This document shows positions 56,001 through 63,733 of a stretch of DNA of 64,000 nt, piece by piece. Numbering within the stretch: position 1 is the stretch's first letter; each line of letters opens with the position of its first letter. Under the pieces are notes generated by a model. The model had not been told where the DNA came from. It worked only from the letters and a program-made list of their open reading frames with translations, and ran no database searches. The position numbers were made by a program, and so were the translations under genes. Source of the stretch: CAZBQJ01 sp964494085 (GTDB lineage Bacteria > Patescibacteriota > Gracilibacteria > UBA1369); NCBI GenBank assembly GCA_964494085.1, contig CAZBQJ010000001.1:310001-374000 (forward strand), in the 5' to 3' direction.

Positions 56001-57050
56001 GTCTTTATCATCTTTACGTGCGATCTCTGCTTCAGCTTTCTTATTATGAGTTAATTCAAAAAATAAAGATTTTTTCTCTCCACAGCCAATTTGTTTATAC
56101 AAGGTTTTAAATAACGATAATTTTTTAAACCCGTCTTCTTTGGACTTCGATTGATTGTAAAGGTTTATTAAAAAGTTAGCATTGGAAATTTGCTTATTGT
56201 ATGCCTCGATTCCATGTTGAGATAAGCATTTATTAAAATATTCAATTTTAAACAATTCACTTTTAATCTCCTCTAACACTTGATCGTCTTTATCTACCAA
56301 ACTATTGCCAGCAGTCTTTAAAAGATTGTAAATATCCAAATATCCGTTCTGATTGCCAGCAAACAAAATCAAATTATCACAAAATCTTGGCAGATTGTCG
56401 CTAACAATCCTTGTCGCAACTGCCGTAGCTTTTTCATCCTTAGTAACATAGTAATTTTCTCTATTCTGATTAAAACCGCTCAAGTATGTGAAAAACCCTT
56501 TAAAGTGACCCAAAGCATTTAATATTTCCTCCTCTGTTTTTATTCCAGAAAATTGTGCAGCATTTTTCCTTATATATTCTAAAATCCCACTTTCGGTCAG
56601 AATTTTAAAGCCTGTTTCAGTCAAAATATCTTTATCTTTCTCATTCTTACCAGCCCTTTCTTTCCAAAGTTTGGCAGTTTGCCCATAAGCTTTACCGATC
56701 TCAATACGTAAAAGCTTCTCTATTTTTTCTAGTTCCTTTTCACCTAGCTCCTCTCTTCTTTTATATTTATCCAAATAATCAGAAAAATTTATCATAGCCA
56801 CTACCTTCGACTCTAAACTTTCATTGATAAATTCCTCATGCAAAGCATCAAATACCGGTTTCAAAGTCTGATACGCATCTTCAATCTCCTGATCTCTCAA
56901 AAAGGTCTGCAGTTTCGGGTCAAACTTCAAATGATCACGCATATTTTCTAAAGTCTTTCCTACCGGCTTCAACTCAAACCGCAGCGTTTTAGAGAGAGCA
57001 TACTGATTGGTAAACTTATCAAAAGTCCGGTCATTCTTCTTCTGCTGCAT
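53007..57050 (-). CDS. cas12a: CRISPR effector nuclease Cas12a (Cpf1)
   Basis: A 1347-residue effector of type V-A. The RuvC residues are D912 (FLGIDRGEKHLAYYY), E1033 (FIVMEDLNTGFKRGR) and D1288 (SGDANGAFNIARKG). The N-terminus FTNQYALSKTLRFELKPVGKT is the family's WED-I opening, and FHVPITLNF sits just before RuvC-I. The size is slightly above AsCas12a. The enzyme processes its own crRNA and cuts DNA next to a T-rich PAM; PAM choice cannot be read here. The pre-crRNA processing site is unusual in that the His is not in its common place (see findings). The start has no Shine-Dalgarno. It leads the cas operon. Confidence 0.97.
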   Translation of the reverse strand: MQQKKNDRTFDKFTNQYALSKTLRFELKPVGKTLENMRDHLKFDPKLQTFLRDQEIEDAYQTLKPVFDALHEEFINESLESKVVAMINFSDYLDKYKRREELGEKELEKIEKLLRIEIGKAYGQTAKLWKERAGKNEKDKDILTETGFKILTESGILEYIRKNAAQFSGIKTEEEILNALGHFKGFFTYLSGFNQNRENYYVTKDEKATAVATRIVSDNLPRFCDNLILFAGNQNGYLDIYNLLKTAGNSLVDKDDQVLEEIKSELFKIEYFNKCLSQHGIEAYNKQISNANFLINLYNQSKSKEDGFKKLSLFKTLYKQIGCGEKKSLFFELTHNKKAEAEIARKDDKDAFSVEEILQLADLTGKRLFVGETDDGLINTVPELLSYLMNKGDYSGVYWSKVAVNSISNKYFANWYELKEKLRDAKIFNKGKKGDEEEIKIPEVVELQGLFEVLDGVEDWQMGLFKNSILEDAEKKSIIERSNSASEALLELIFDDITKCSKLFSVMAHDVLKLKGYTEEDSKHKIKIWMDQALTVNQMLKYFVVRANKIKGAPVDSTLTEGLNNILNGEVDFAGQKHRVDWFKWYDAVRNYLTRKPQDDAKKNKLKLNFENSNLAGGWDMNKESANSCIILRDPEKRQYLAIIAKPKKPQKGHNKIFEKNDKNTLYDLIQGNEVWQKMNYKLLPGPNKMLPKCLLPGKNRFKYGATLELLEVYDKGLFKKGVDFSKESLFKVIDFYKKGLEKYEDWQCFNFKFKETKDYQDISQFYTDVEKQGYRLSFVNVDKSVLDGLVDQGKIYLFEIKNQDNNANKKTNHQDNLHTLYWNAVFEDVLNKPKLNGEAEVFYRKALSKDKLEWTNDHNGKEVIKNYRFSKEKFLFHVPITLNFCLKDLRMNDLAKEELSKNTETTFLGIDRGEKHLAYYYLVDQNGIPVKDKTGKTVQGTLNLPFVDQDGNPRIIKVEKRVIDKDGNEKKEIVECKDYNEMLITRAGDRDFARKNWQTIGTIKKLKEGYISQAIRKIADLAMEHKAFIVMEDLNTGFKRGRQKIENSVYQKFELALAKKLNFLVDKKVPLGEVGSVTRALQLTPPVTNYGDIENRKQVGIMLYTRANYTSQTDPVTGWRKRVYLQKGSEDKIKKQIIEKFTEITFDGKDYCFEYKDGLGKKWRLYSGKNGKSLDRYRGYRDKAHDNWTVVKINLMEILDGIFVDFDKSKSLLAQIVDEDLQLAKVSAEHTAWESLRFALDLIQQIRNTGESGNQRDTDFLQSPIRDENGDHFDSREVKEGLPTSGDANGAFNIARKGVLMNEHIKRNYGLLVRDEEWDAWLAGKDIWENWIKDNKKLLTGKRKIR

Positions 57051-57076
57051 TGGGAAAAATTAAGAAATTATTAATT

Positions 57077-57232
57077 CTATACTCCATTAATTATATTTTC
57101 CTCAAACTTTATAAATTGATTACTGTAATATTTATTTTCTAATCTGGCAAATGTCCAAATGGTTCGCGCACCATCGCCAGCGTATCGCGTCGTAAAGCGG
57201 CCTTCATCAAGCCAGACATACCTAGCTTTCAA
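57077..57232 (-). CDS. Possible small ORF directly upstream of cas12a, 51 aa
   Basis: On the minus strand a frame with TTG at 57232 runs 51 codons to TAG at 57079-57077, 26 bases before the cas12a ATG. Its centre is GC-richer and protein-like (Arg, Trp, Tyr, Phe-rich: YVWLDEGRFTTRYAGDGART). The frame stays open further upstream to about 57289 without an ATG. It could be a remnant of a larger gene or a genuine small protein co-transcribed with cas12a. I do not recognise the sequence. Confidence 0.35.
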   Translation of the reverse strand: MKARYVWLDEGRFTTRYAGDGARTIWTFARLENKYYSNQFIKFEENIINGV

Positions 57233-57309
57233 TATAAAGTTTACAACCTCTTCAGCTACATTTAATCTGGATAGGATAAAGTACTATCACCAACCTAACC
57301 CTGAAAATC

Positions 57310-58145
57310 ATGGATAACAATTCTCCAGATAGCACAACCAAAATTGCCATTTTTGAGGAAACAACAATTCGCAAAATCTTTCACAAGGACGAATGGTGGT
57401 TTGTGGTTGAAGACATGGTATCCGTGCTCATCGAATCCACCGATTCAAAACAATATATTCAAAAACTTAAAAAGCGTGATCCTGAACTGGAAAAAGGGTG
57501 GGTACAATTTGTACGTACCCTTGACATAGAAACAAAGGGTGGTATCCAAAAAATGAATTGCACCAATACAGAAGGCTCCTTCCGTATCATTCAGTCCATC
57601 CCGTCTCCCAAAGCAGAACCATTTAAACGTTGGCTTGCCAAAGTAGGCTACGAAAGAATCCAAGAAATCGAAAATCCAGAGTTGGCAACAAAAAGAACCA
57701 GAACCATCTATAAAGCAAAAGGCTACTCAGATGCTTGGATTGAAAAACGCCTGCGTGGAATTGCCGTTCGAGAAGAACTCACAGAGGAATGGCAAGAACG
57801 TGGGATAAAAAACAAGGAATACGGAATATTAACAGCCGAAATATCAAAGGCAACCTTCGGAATGACTCCAGCCCAATATAGAAATACAAAAACCTCAAAA
57901 GAGAAAATCTTCGTGACCATATGACGGATTTAGAACTAATCTTTTCCATGCTAGGCGAAGCAGCAACCACAGAAATCGCCAGGAGTAAGGACGCGCAAGG
58001 TTTCAAAGAAAACAAAACTGTGTCAAAACAAGGTGGGGAAGTAGCAGGGAAAGCTCGTGAAGATATAGAGAGACGGAGTGGGAATAAAGTCATCAGCAAA
58101 AAGAATTTTTTAGAACTAGAAAAACGTAAAAAACTTGCCAATTAA
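57310..58145 (+). pseudogene. BRO-N/DinD-like protein with one frameshift
   Basis: The first frame (57310-57924) encodes a BRO-N-type domain (FEETTIRKIFHKDEWWFVVEDMVSVL) and a DinD-like helical region. The second frame (57921-58145) continues with the DinD-like C-terminus (MTDLELIFSMLGEAATTEIARSKDA). Between them, near 57879-57890, the missing sequence KYKNLKRENLRDHMT is present in the +1 frame, so one base has been lost. Joined, the protein would be about 277 residues, the size of E. coli DinD. Such proteins are often phage or damage-associated. Real inactivation or a sequencing error cannot be told apart. Confidence 0.7.
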
Positions 58146-58289
58146 CACTGTAATTCAACTTTTTTCCACCACCTCCAATGCCCGCGCCATCGCTTTATTT
58201 ATTTTCGTACATTATAGCAGATTTCATGTTTGCCTAATCTACACAATATAATATGTTATTATCAATCTGCAACCCCTCATTTATCTATC

Positions 58290-58598
58290 ATGGCTTCAGC
58301 ACAACTTATCCAGGAATTATACCAAACGGCCCGTCAGTCCAGCTTTTTCCAGGGTCTTTCCGACGAAGAAGTACTAAAAGCTTGTCAGGCTTACCAAGAT
58401 CGGCCGGACACTCATATTCTCACCGCCATCAAGAATATGGTCGAAAAAGACCAGGCCATCCTGGAAGAAGCTAAAAAAAAAGAGCATCAGATTGAAAACA
58501 GTCAAAAAAAAATCGCTGAAATCCATCAGCAAGAGATCAAAGATCGCCAAAAAGACGACCACAATGCCGACCAAATTCTGGCCGAGCTTTTCAAATAG
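58290..58598 (+). CDS. Hypothetical helical protein, 102 aa
   Basis: The ATG at 58290 is preferred over the upstream start at 58230. The protein has a folded N-terminal half (about 1-50) and a long charged coiled coil after it (about 50-95; EEAKKKEHQIENSQKKIAEI). There is no signal or membrane segment. I do not recognise it. A -10 TATAAT for the next gene lies just after the stop. Confidence 0.55.
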   Translation: MASAQLIQELYQTARQSSFFQGLSDEEVLKACQAYQDRPDTHILTAIKNMVEKDQAILEEAKKKEHQIENSQKKIAEIHQQEIKDRQKDDHNADQILAELFK

Positions 58599-58601
58599 TG
58601 T

Positions 58602-58607
58602 TATAAT
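58602..58607 (+). promoter_or_regulatory. -10 box of the gene at 58641
   Basis: A perfect TATAAT lies 33 bases before the ATG at 58641. The implied leader is about 27 nt and contains no Shine-Dalgarno. No clear -35 is visible. Confidence 0.55.
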
Positions 58608-58640
58608 GTTCTGATAACCAAAATTATAACCAATAAATCT

Positions 58641-59327
58641 ATGGCACCAGGACCAGAAAAACCTCAGGAACAACCCAAACAGGACGCTACCAAAATCATG
58701 GGTGAATTTATGCCCGCTGATTCAATTAAACTGGATAGCACACCCAAAACCAAGACTGAGGTCAGCAAAGAAGAAATCGATAAAGCTTCCAAGGGCTATC
58801 CCAAAGCCAGTCCAGGCAAATATCCCGATATCTTCCAAATCTGTAAAGATAAAGCCGCTACCAATTTGAATGCCGGAGAAAAATGGCATGCCGGAACTGT
58901 CGTTCCTCATCAGGAAGCTGTTTACAATGATAGCGATAAAATGTTCCATATACGAGAATATGTTCTCGTTACCGGCAATAAAACCGGTGAATACCATTTT
59001 TTCCGTGCCGCCAACGAAACCACCAGACCTCCCAACAGTGATGAACAAAGAGATATCGACCAACAAGCAGCCGCCAATCAAAAAGAAGTCGATGATTTGG
59101 ACGAAGCAGATCGTGAAGAGACTTTGGATAAATTACTCAAAGGTTCGCCCGAGCCGGCCACAGTTGCTGTTACTGATGAATTAGCCAAACAAGTAAACAA
59201 AGACCTAAAACTCCGCAAAGGTGATAGTTGGACCGCCGCTTATAGAGACAAGGGCGACGAGCGGGTCGTCGGATTCTTGACGGCTTCGGGAGCAAAAGTT
59301 TTTTACAAAGGTGAAAGAAAAGCTTAA
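58641..59327 (+). CDS. Hypothetical protein, 228 aa
   Basis: I do not recognise this gene. The first 60 residues are polar and Lys/Pro-rich; a compact region (about 60-125) contains GEKWHAGTVVPHQEAVYND and EYVLVTGNKTGEYHFF, suggesting a small beta domain; a second alpha/beta region ends the protein (VVGFLTASGAKVFYKGE). No membrane segment is present. Confidence 0.55.
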   Translation: MAPGPEKPQEQPKQDATKIMGEFMPADSIKLDSTPKTKTEVSKEEIDKASKGYPKASPGKYPDIFQICKDKAATNLNAGEKWHAGTVVPHQEAVYNDSDKMFHIREYVLVTGNKTGEYHFFRAANETTRPPNSDEQRDIDQQAAANQKEVDDLDEADREETLDKLLKGSPEPATVAVTDELAKQVNKDLKLRKGDSWTAAYRDKGDERVVGFLTASGAKVFYKGERKA

Positions 59328-59384
59328 TTCTCGTGGCGCGCTGGCCAACTAGCTCGAAATTTATTTACAAACTTTTAGCGCTAT

Positions 59385-60056
59385 ATGCCCAAATCAGCAC
59401 CACGCCAGCGCGCCACAGCCGTCTCCAAAAATAAAGGCTTTGCCAATTGGGCAGAGTTTTTCGAATTAAGTAAAAATGTTCCACCCAGCGCTCTTTTAGA
59501 AAATGCCGTCCGCCTGGTAGTAGAGCGTGGACAAGCCTTGGATCTGGGCGCCGGGTCACTGAAAGATTCCAAATTTTTATTATCAATGGGTTTCAAAAAA
59601 GTCACCGCCATCGACGGTGACCCGGCCATGCGCAAATACCGTAATGGCATACCAGTTCAACTGTTAACTTTGAAAGTTGCCCCATTTGAAGGGCTCAAAT
59701 TAAAACCTGATTCCTTCGATTTCGTCAGCGCTCAATATGCACTTCCCTTCACGAAACCACCACACTTACCGGATTTGATCAAACAAATCATCACTTCATT
59801 ACGCCCTCATGGGATTTTCTGCGCCCAGTTTTTCGGACCCCGGGACAGTTGGAATAACCCAAAAATGCAATCCGGCCAAAACCCACTCACTTTCACGACT
59901 CGGCCGGCGCTCCACCGACTGCTAAAGCCTCTCGATTTAATCTATTTCCACGAAGAAACGCGCGCCGGTCGCACCCTCGATGGTACCAAAAAAACCTGGC
60001 ACATTTTCCAAGTGATCGCACTCAAGCCCACCCTCCCTAAAAAGAAACGCCAGTAA
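59385..60056 (+). CDS. Class I SAM-dependent methyltransferase
   Basis: A 223-residue protein with motif I ALDLGAGSLKDSKFLLSMG (near residue 47), the acidic loop AIDGDPAMRKY (near 71), and motif IV-like FDFVSAQYALPF (near 110). The N-terminus is basic and may contact nucleic acid. The substrate is unknown; the fold resembles small-molecule and tellurite-resistance methyltransferases. Confidence 0.75.
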   Translation: MPKSAPRQRATAVSKNKGFANWAEFFELSKNVPPSALLENAVRLVVERGQALDLGAGSLKDSKFLLSMGFKKVTAIDGDPAMRKYRNGIPVQLLTLKVAPFEGLKLKPDSFDFVSAQYALPFTKPPHLPDLIKQIITSLRPHGIFCAQFFGPRDSWNNPKMQSGQNPLTFTTRPALHRLLKPLDLIYFHEETRAGRTLDGTKKTWHIFQVIALKPTLPKKKRQ

Positions 60057-60083
60057 AGCAAAATATTCGCCCGTGTTGTCGTG

Positions 60084-60398
60084 CTAAATTTTAATACTTG
60101 AATGTACCCGGTCGGAAACCTCATTGAATTTGTCACGCACACATCCTCCCAGATCCAACCCCAAGCGTGAGGCCAATAGATCAGCATAGATCACAATGTC
60201 CGCCAATTCCTTGCCGGCCTCTTGGACATCAACTTCATCGCCACGACGAATCTTTTTTATAACATTACAGAGTTCTCCAACCTCACCAGCCAAGGCATTA
60301 CTCCAATCCGCCAACGACCACTCAGTCACACAGCGTTTATAAGCAGGCGTAGTGTAAAGTCTTTCGGTATTAGCTTTGGTCAATGTTTGTAAGTTCAT
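60084..60398 (-). CDS. MazG-like nucleotide pyrophosphohydrolase
   Basis: A 104-residue protein with the helical MazG motifs: EVGELCNVIKKIRRGD (near residue 38) and ELADIVIYADLLASRLGLDL (near 63), giving the E-x-x-E...E-x-x-D metal pattern. It hydrolyses (d)NTPs to monophosphates as a house-cleaning enzyme. It is convergent with the methyltransferase gene. Confidence 0.85.
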   Translation of the reverse strand: MNLQTLTKANTERLYTTPAYKRCVTEWSLADWSNALAGEVGELCNVIKKIRRGDEVDVQEAGKELADIVIYADLLASRLGLDLGGCVRDKFNEVSDRVHSSIKI

Positions 60399-60493
60399 TT
60401 TATGAGCAATGTTAAATTATTCTCAGCTTAGCTTAAAATGCTCCCTTAGCCAAATTCAGCGTGTTATATTACTCATGACCTTCATTTAAAACC

Positions 60494-61078
60494 ATGGAAA
60501 AACTATCAATCAGCGAAAAGCTCACCCATTATCAACCAGAAAATCCCCGGGAAGCCGCTGACTTGCAAAAAATCAGTCAATTGATCGGTACTCAGGCTTT
60601 ACGCAGTTTCGATCGAGATAATTATGTCCCCGGTCACATCACTGGCTCCGCTTGGATCCTCAGCCCGGATCGTCGAAAAGCCCTCATGACCCACCATCTC
60701 AAACTGCAAAAATGGCTACAGCTGGGCGGGCATTCCGACAGTGATCCTTATACTCAGAGAGTTGCCCTGCGTGAAGGCCGGGAAGAATCAGGACTTACTT
60801 CCATCAAACCATTGCACGACCGGATTTTTGACCTCGATGTTCACTTGATTCCCCGGCACCGAGATATCCCTGAACATTATCATTTTGACCTGCGTTTCCT
60901 CTTTGAGGCTGATGACCAGGAGCCTTTCCTCCGTCAGGAAAAAGAATCCCTGGAAATCCGTTGGATTCTGCTATCCGAGATGAGCCGATTTACCACTGAA
61001 GAATCAATCAATCGCCTGGTCCGCAAAACTTTAAAATTATTCTCCAGCCCGGAAGATCGAAAAAATGTGCTAGAATGA
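60494..61078 (+). CDS. NUDIX hydrolase
   Basis: A 194-residue protein. The Nudix box is visible as LGGHSDSDPYTQRVALREGREESGL (split here: GGHSDSDP then REGREESGL near residue 91), with the catalytic REGREESG intact. The residue in the usual first Glu position is Asp/Ser, as in a GGH-type subgroup. The substrate is unknown. A -10 TATATT (60465-60470) lies 24 bases before the ATG, which is in an accATGG context. Confidence 0.8.
   Translation: MEKLSISEKLTHYQPENPREAADLQKISQLIGTQALRSFDRDNYVPGHITGSAWILSPDRRKALMTHHLKLQKWLQLGGHSDSDPYTQRVALREGREESGLTSIKPLHDRIFDLDVHLIPRHRDIPEHYHFDLRFLFEADDQEPFLRQEKESLEIRWILLSEMSRFTTEESINRLVRKTLKLFSSPEDRKNVLE
61071..61076 (+). promoter_or_regulatory. Extended -10 promoter of the sod gene
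   Basis: TGCTAGAAT (TG, one base, then TAGAAT at 61071-61076) overlaps the end of the NUDIX gene. It gives a leader of about 23 nt before the ATG at 61106. Confidence 0.5.
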
Positions 61079-61105
61079 TCCCTGCAATCCCTTAATTTTT
61101 TCCCT

Positions 61106-61696
61106 ATGGCTTTCACTTTACCGGATCTCCCTTTTGATCCGACTCAACTTGCTCCTTTCTGTTCTCAGGAAACTTTCCAATACCATCATGGCAAACATCA
61201 TGCCGGCTATGTTACCAAGCTCAATGCCGCCATTGAAGGCACAGAGATGGCTGCCCTGACTTTGGAAGACCTCATTCGCAAATCTCATCAGGAAAGTAAT
61301 TTAGCGGTTTACAATAATGCCGCTCAGCATTTCAATCATAGTTTTTTCTGGAATTGTCTAGATCCCAGTGGCGGCGGTGTCCCCACCGGTAAGTTAGCCG
61401 AGGCTCTGGCCCGTGATTTTCAAACCGTAGACAAATTTAAAGAGATATTCAGTGACACCGCCGCCAAAATCTTTGGCTCTGGCTGGACTTGGCTCGCTCA
61501 AGACGTCGACGGCAAACTGGAAATCCTTCCCATGAAAGACGCCGATACCCCCTTGATCGTCGGGAAAAAGCCCTTACTGACTCTCGACGTATGGGAACAT
61601 GCTTACTATATCGACCATCGCAATGCCCGCCCTGATTTCATTAAAGAATACTGGAATGTCGTGAATTGGAAGAAAGCTGAAGAACTGCTCAGCTAA
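61106..61696 (+). CDS. sodB: Superoxide dismutase, Fe type
   Basis: A 196-residue Fe/Mn superoxide dismutase that converts superoxide to peroxide and oxygen. Metal ligands are H27 (YHHGKHHAGY), H78 (AAQHFNHSFFW), and the Asp and His of LDVWEHAYY near residue 160. The Gln of AAQ is in the position typical of iron enzymes; manganese enzymes have Gly there. There is no signal peptide, so it acts in the cytoplasm. It is full length and ends in a strong terminator at 61723. Confidence 0.9.
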   Translation: MAFTLPDLPFDPTQLAPFCSQETFQYHHGKHHAGYVTKLNAAIEGTEMAALTLEDLIRKSHQESNLAVYNNAAQHFNHSFFWNCLDPSGGGVPTGKLAEALARDFQTVDKFKEIFSDTAAKIFGSGWTWLAQDVDGKLEILPMKDADTPLIVGKKPLLTLDVWEHAYYIDHRNARPDFIKEYWNVVNWKKAEELLS

Positions 61697-61722
61697 TTCA
61701 GACCACTGATCGGCAGAATTTC

Positions 61723-61760
61723 ACCCTGGTTGCCAGGACTATACTGGCAACCGGGTTTTT
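61723..61760 (+). terminator. sod terminator
   Basis: GGTTGCCAG and CTGGCAACC pair perfectly with outer CCC/GGG, then a TTTTT run. The remaining interval to 62215 (about 455 bases) is AT-rich. It contains a 90-codon frame (61868-62140) of doubtful coding quality and nothing else I can support. Confidence 0.85.
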
Positions 61761-62215
61761 CAAAACGGGCCCGCAAAGATTCCAATTCATCGACCTCCCA
61801 TTTTTAGAAAAATTTTCACACTACTCCCACCACTTTTTAAAGGCAAATTATTTAAACGATAATCATTTTGACATTCTTACAAATGGATTGTCCAGTGAGT
61901 TATCACAAATCTATCTTTACAATGAATTTTCAAAAGTCAACCATAGCCTGGCACAACCAATTTCACAATTTTGACTTAGAAAGGGAAGAAGGTTTAATAG
62001 GAATTAGGCATCCAATCGAAATCATTGCTTCCAATATCATTGACTTCGTCTACAATCTATTTGTTAATAACACTTTCAGCCTACAGAAGTTTTGCACAAT
62101 TACTCAACATTCACCCCGCCACAAAACACCTAAAAATTAAAGTCCTAAAACTTTACTATAAATAAATCTTTCTTTATCCTAAAGCTGAAAATTTATAAAA
62201 CCAATCAAATATTAA

Positions 62216-63727
62216 ATGGCTATAGCAAAAAAAGACAACCTCTATAATTTGATAAAATCACTCACCAAGAACGAGAAGAAATATTTGCAAGATTTCCTAA
62301 AAAACCAAAAGGAAAACAAGACCTATTTACAACTCTTCAACAAATTAGACCATCAGTCAAAGCATCAAAAAGATGATCTTAAAACAGCTTTTGACTCCAA
62401 GGCAAAACAGTTGCCGGTTATTAAAAACTATCTTATTCAATTAATTCAGAAAATTCTCAATATTTATCATCGAGAGTCCTCTATTTTTGACATAATCCAG
62501 AATGATTTTTTGACAATTCATCAACTCCTCGAAAAAGAATTATTCGACCTGGCGGAATTTCAAATTAATAAAACCATCGAGATTTCCAGGAAAAATAATT
62601 TCTATCATCAACTACTCCAGGGACTGGAATTGAAGAAAAGTTTCTTGATCAAAAAATTTGGGGCGACCTCAGAATCCATTAAGAAAGAAACCCTCGAATT
62701 GATTGAAGAGCAGAACTCATTACTCGGCAAATTATACAATTTACATGAATATCAAACCCTACAAGCCACCTTCTATGAACATTTCTATCAAAGTGACGGG
62801 CTCAACCCGATTATTTATACCCATCTCAGCAAAGATAAACTCTTAATCGAAGACAAAGAAGCTCAAACCCCCGAGGCTAAACTAATCCAGGCCGATCTTA
62901 ATTTCCGTTTACATGTTTTCAAGGATAAGAATTTTCAGGCTGCCGACCAGGCGCTGCAAAAAGGCCTCCGCCAGCTGGAACACACTCCTGCCAGCATCAA
63001 ACAAAATCCCGAGCAATACTTCGCGCTCCTCAATCAAAAACTACAACTGCTGTTACAGATGAAAAACCCCACTGAATTAGCCCAAACACTCTACTTGATC
63101 CGCCGCGCTCCCGCTCAATACAACATTGATATCAAAAAACCTTACCTTCGTCGCTATATTATGGAGGCTTATGCTCTGGAACTCTCTCTTTATCGCCAAA
63201 TCGGTGAATTTGCCAAAGCTCAAGATCTCATTAAGCTGATCGAATCCGAATATCAGGGGCTCAACTCCCCTTCCCTCCGGCAATGGCGCGCAGTCATGGA
63301 TTACGAAATCGCCAAATTTTATTTCGATACTGATCAGCACAGTAGGGCTCTCTATAAAGCCAAAAGCATCCTGCGCGCCGAATATAGTCAACGCGAAGCG
63401 GAGATTCAATTACGCTCCTTATTGCTAATCGTGCAAATCGCTTTAAAGCAAAAAAATTTCTTATTATTGAATCAGACCATCAAAAAACTTAAATCTTTCT
63501 ATAAAGACATTCCCCAGAGCAGCAGCCTCAAAGCCGGCCATCTGGAAAACCATCTACTGCAACTTCTGGAAATTTATCCGCTTTGTATCGCTTCACCACG
63601 CCGACATTCCCGCCTTACTTCACGATTCGATAAAATCAAAGCCAGCGCCAACCGCAAAACTACAGTAGAATTAGCAGACTTACTGCTCTGGTTAGATCAG
63701 TATCTCCAACAGGAATTGAATTCTTAA
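62216..63727 (+). CDS. Hypothetical helical-repeat protein, 503 aa
   Basis: An all-helical protein of Leu/Lys/Gln-rich helices, probably TPR-like. The opening NLYNLIKSLTKNEKKYLQDFLKNQKENKTYLQLFNKL resembles the start of a family common in Bacteroidetes genomes. Repeated pairs of amphipathic helices continue to the end. There is no signal or membrane segment. It may be a scaffold; I do not assign a function. Confidence 0.6.
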   Translation: MAIAKKDNLYNLIKSLTKNEKKYLQDFLKNQKENKTYLQLFNKLDHQSKHQKDDLKTAFDSKAKQLPVIKNYLIQLIQKILNIYHRESSIFDIIQNDFLTIHQLLEKELFDLAEFQINKTIEISRKNNFYHQLLQGLELKKSFLIKKFGATSESIKKETLELIEEQNSLLGKLYNLHEYQTLQATFYEHFYQSDGLNPIIYTHLSKDKLLIEDKEAQTPEAKLIQADLNFRLHVFKDKNFQAADQALQKGLRQLEHTPASIKQNPEQYFALLNQKLQLLLQMKNPTELAQTLYLIRRAPAQYNIDIKKPYLRRYIMEAYALELSLYRQIGEFAKAQDLIKLIESEYQGLNSPSLRQWRAVMDYEIAKFYFDTDQHSRALYKAKSILRAEYSQREAEIQLRSLLLIVQIALKQKNFLLLNQTIKKLKSFYKDIPQSSSLKAGHLENHLLQLLEIYPLCIASPRRHSRLTSRFDKIKASANRKTTVELADLLLWLDQYLQQELNS

Positions 63728-63733
63728 CCCCCT

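Noticed and set aside
61868..62140. 90-codon frame between sod and the helical-repeat gene
   Set aside because: AT-rich, no family resemblance, no promoter or start context; possible but not supported.
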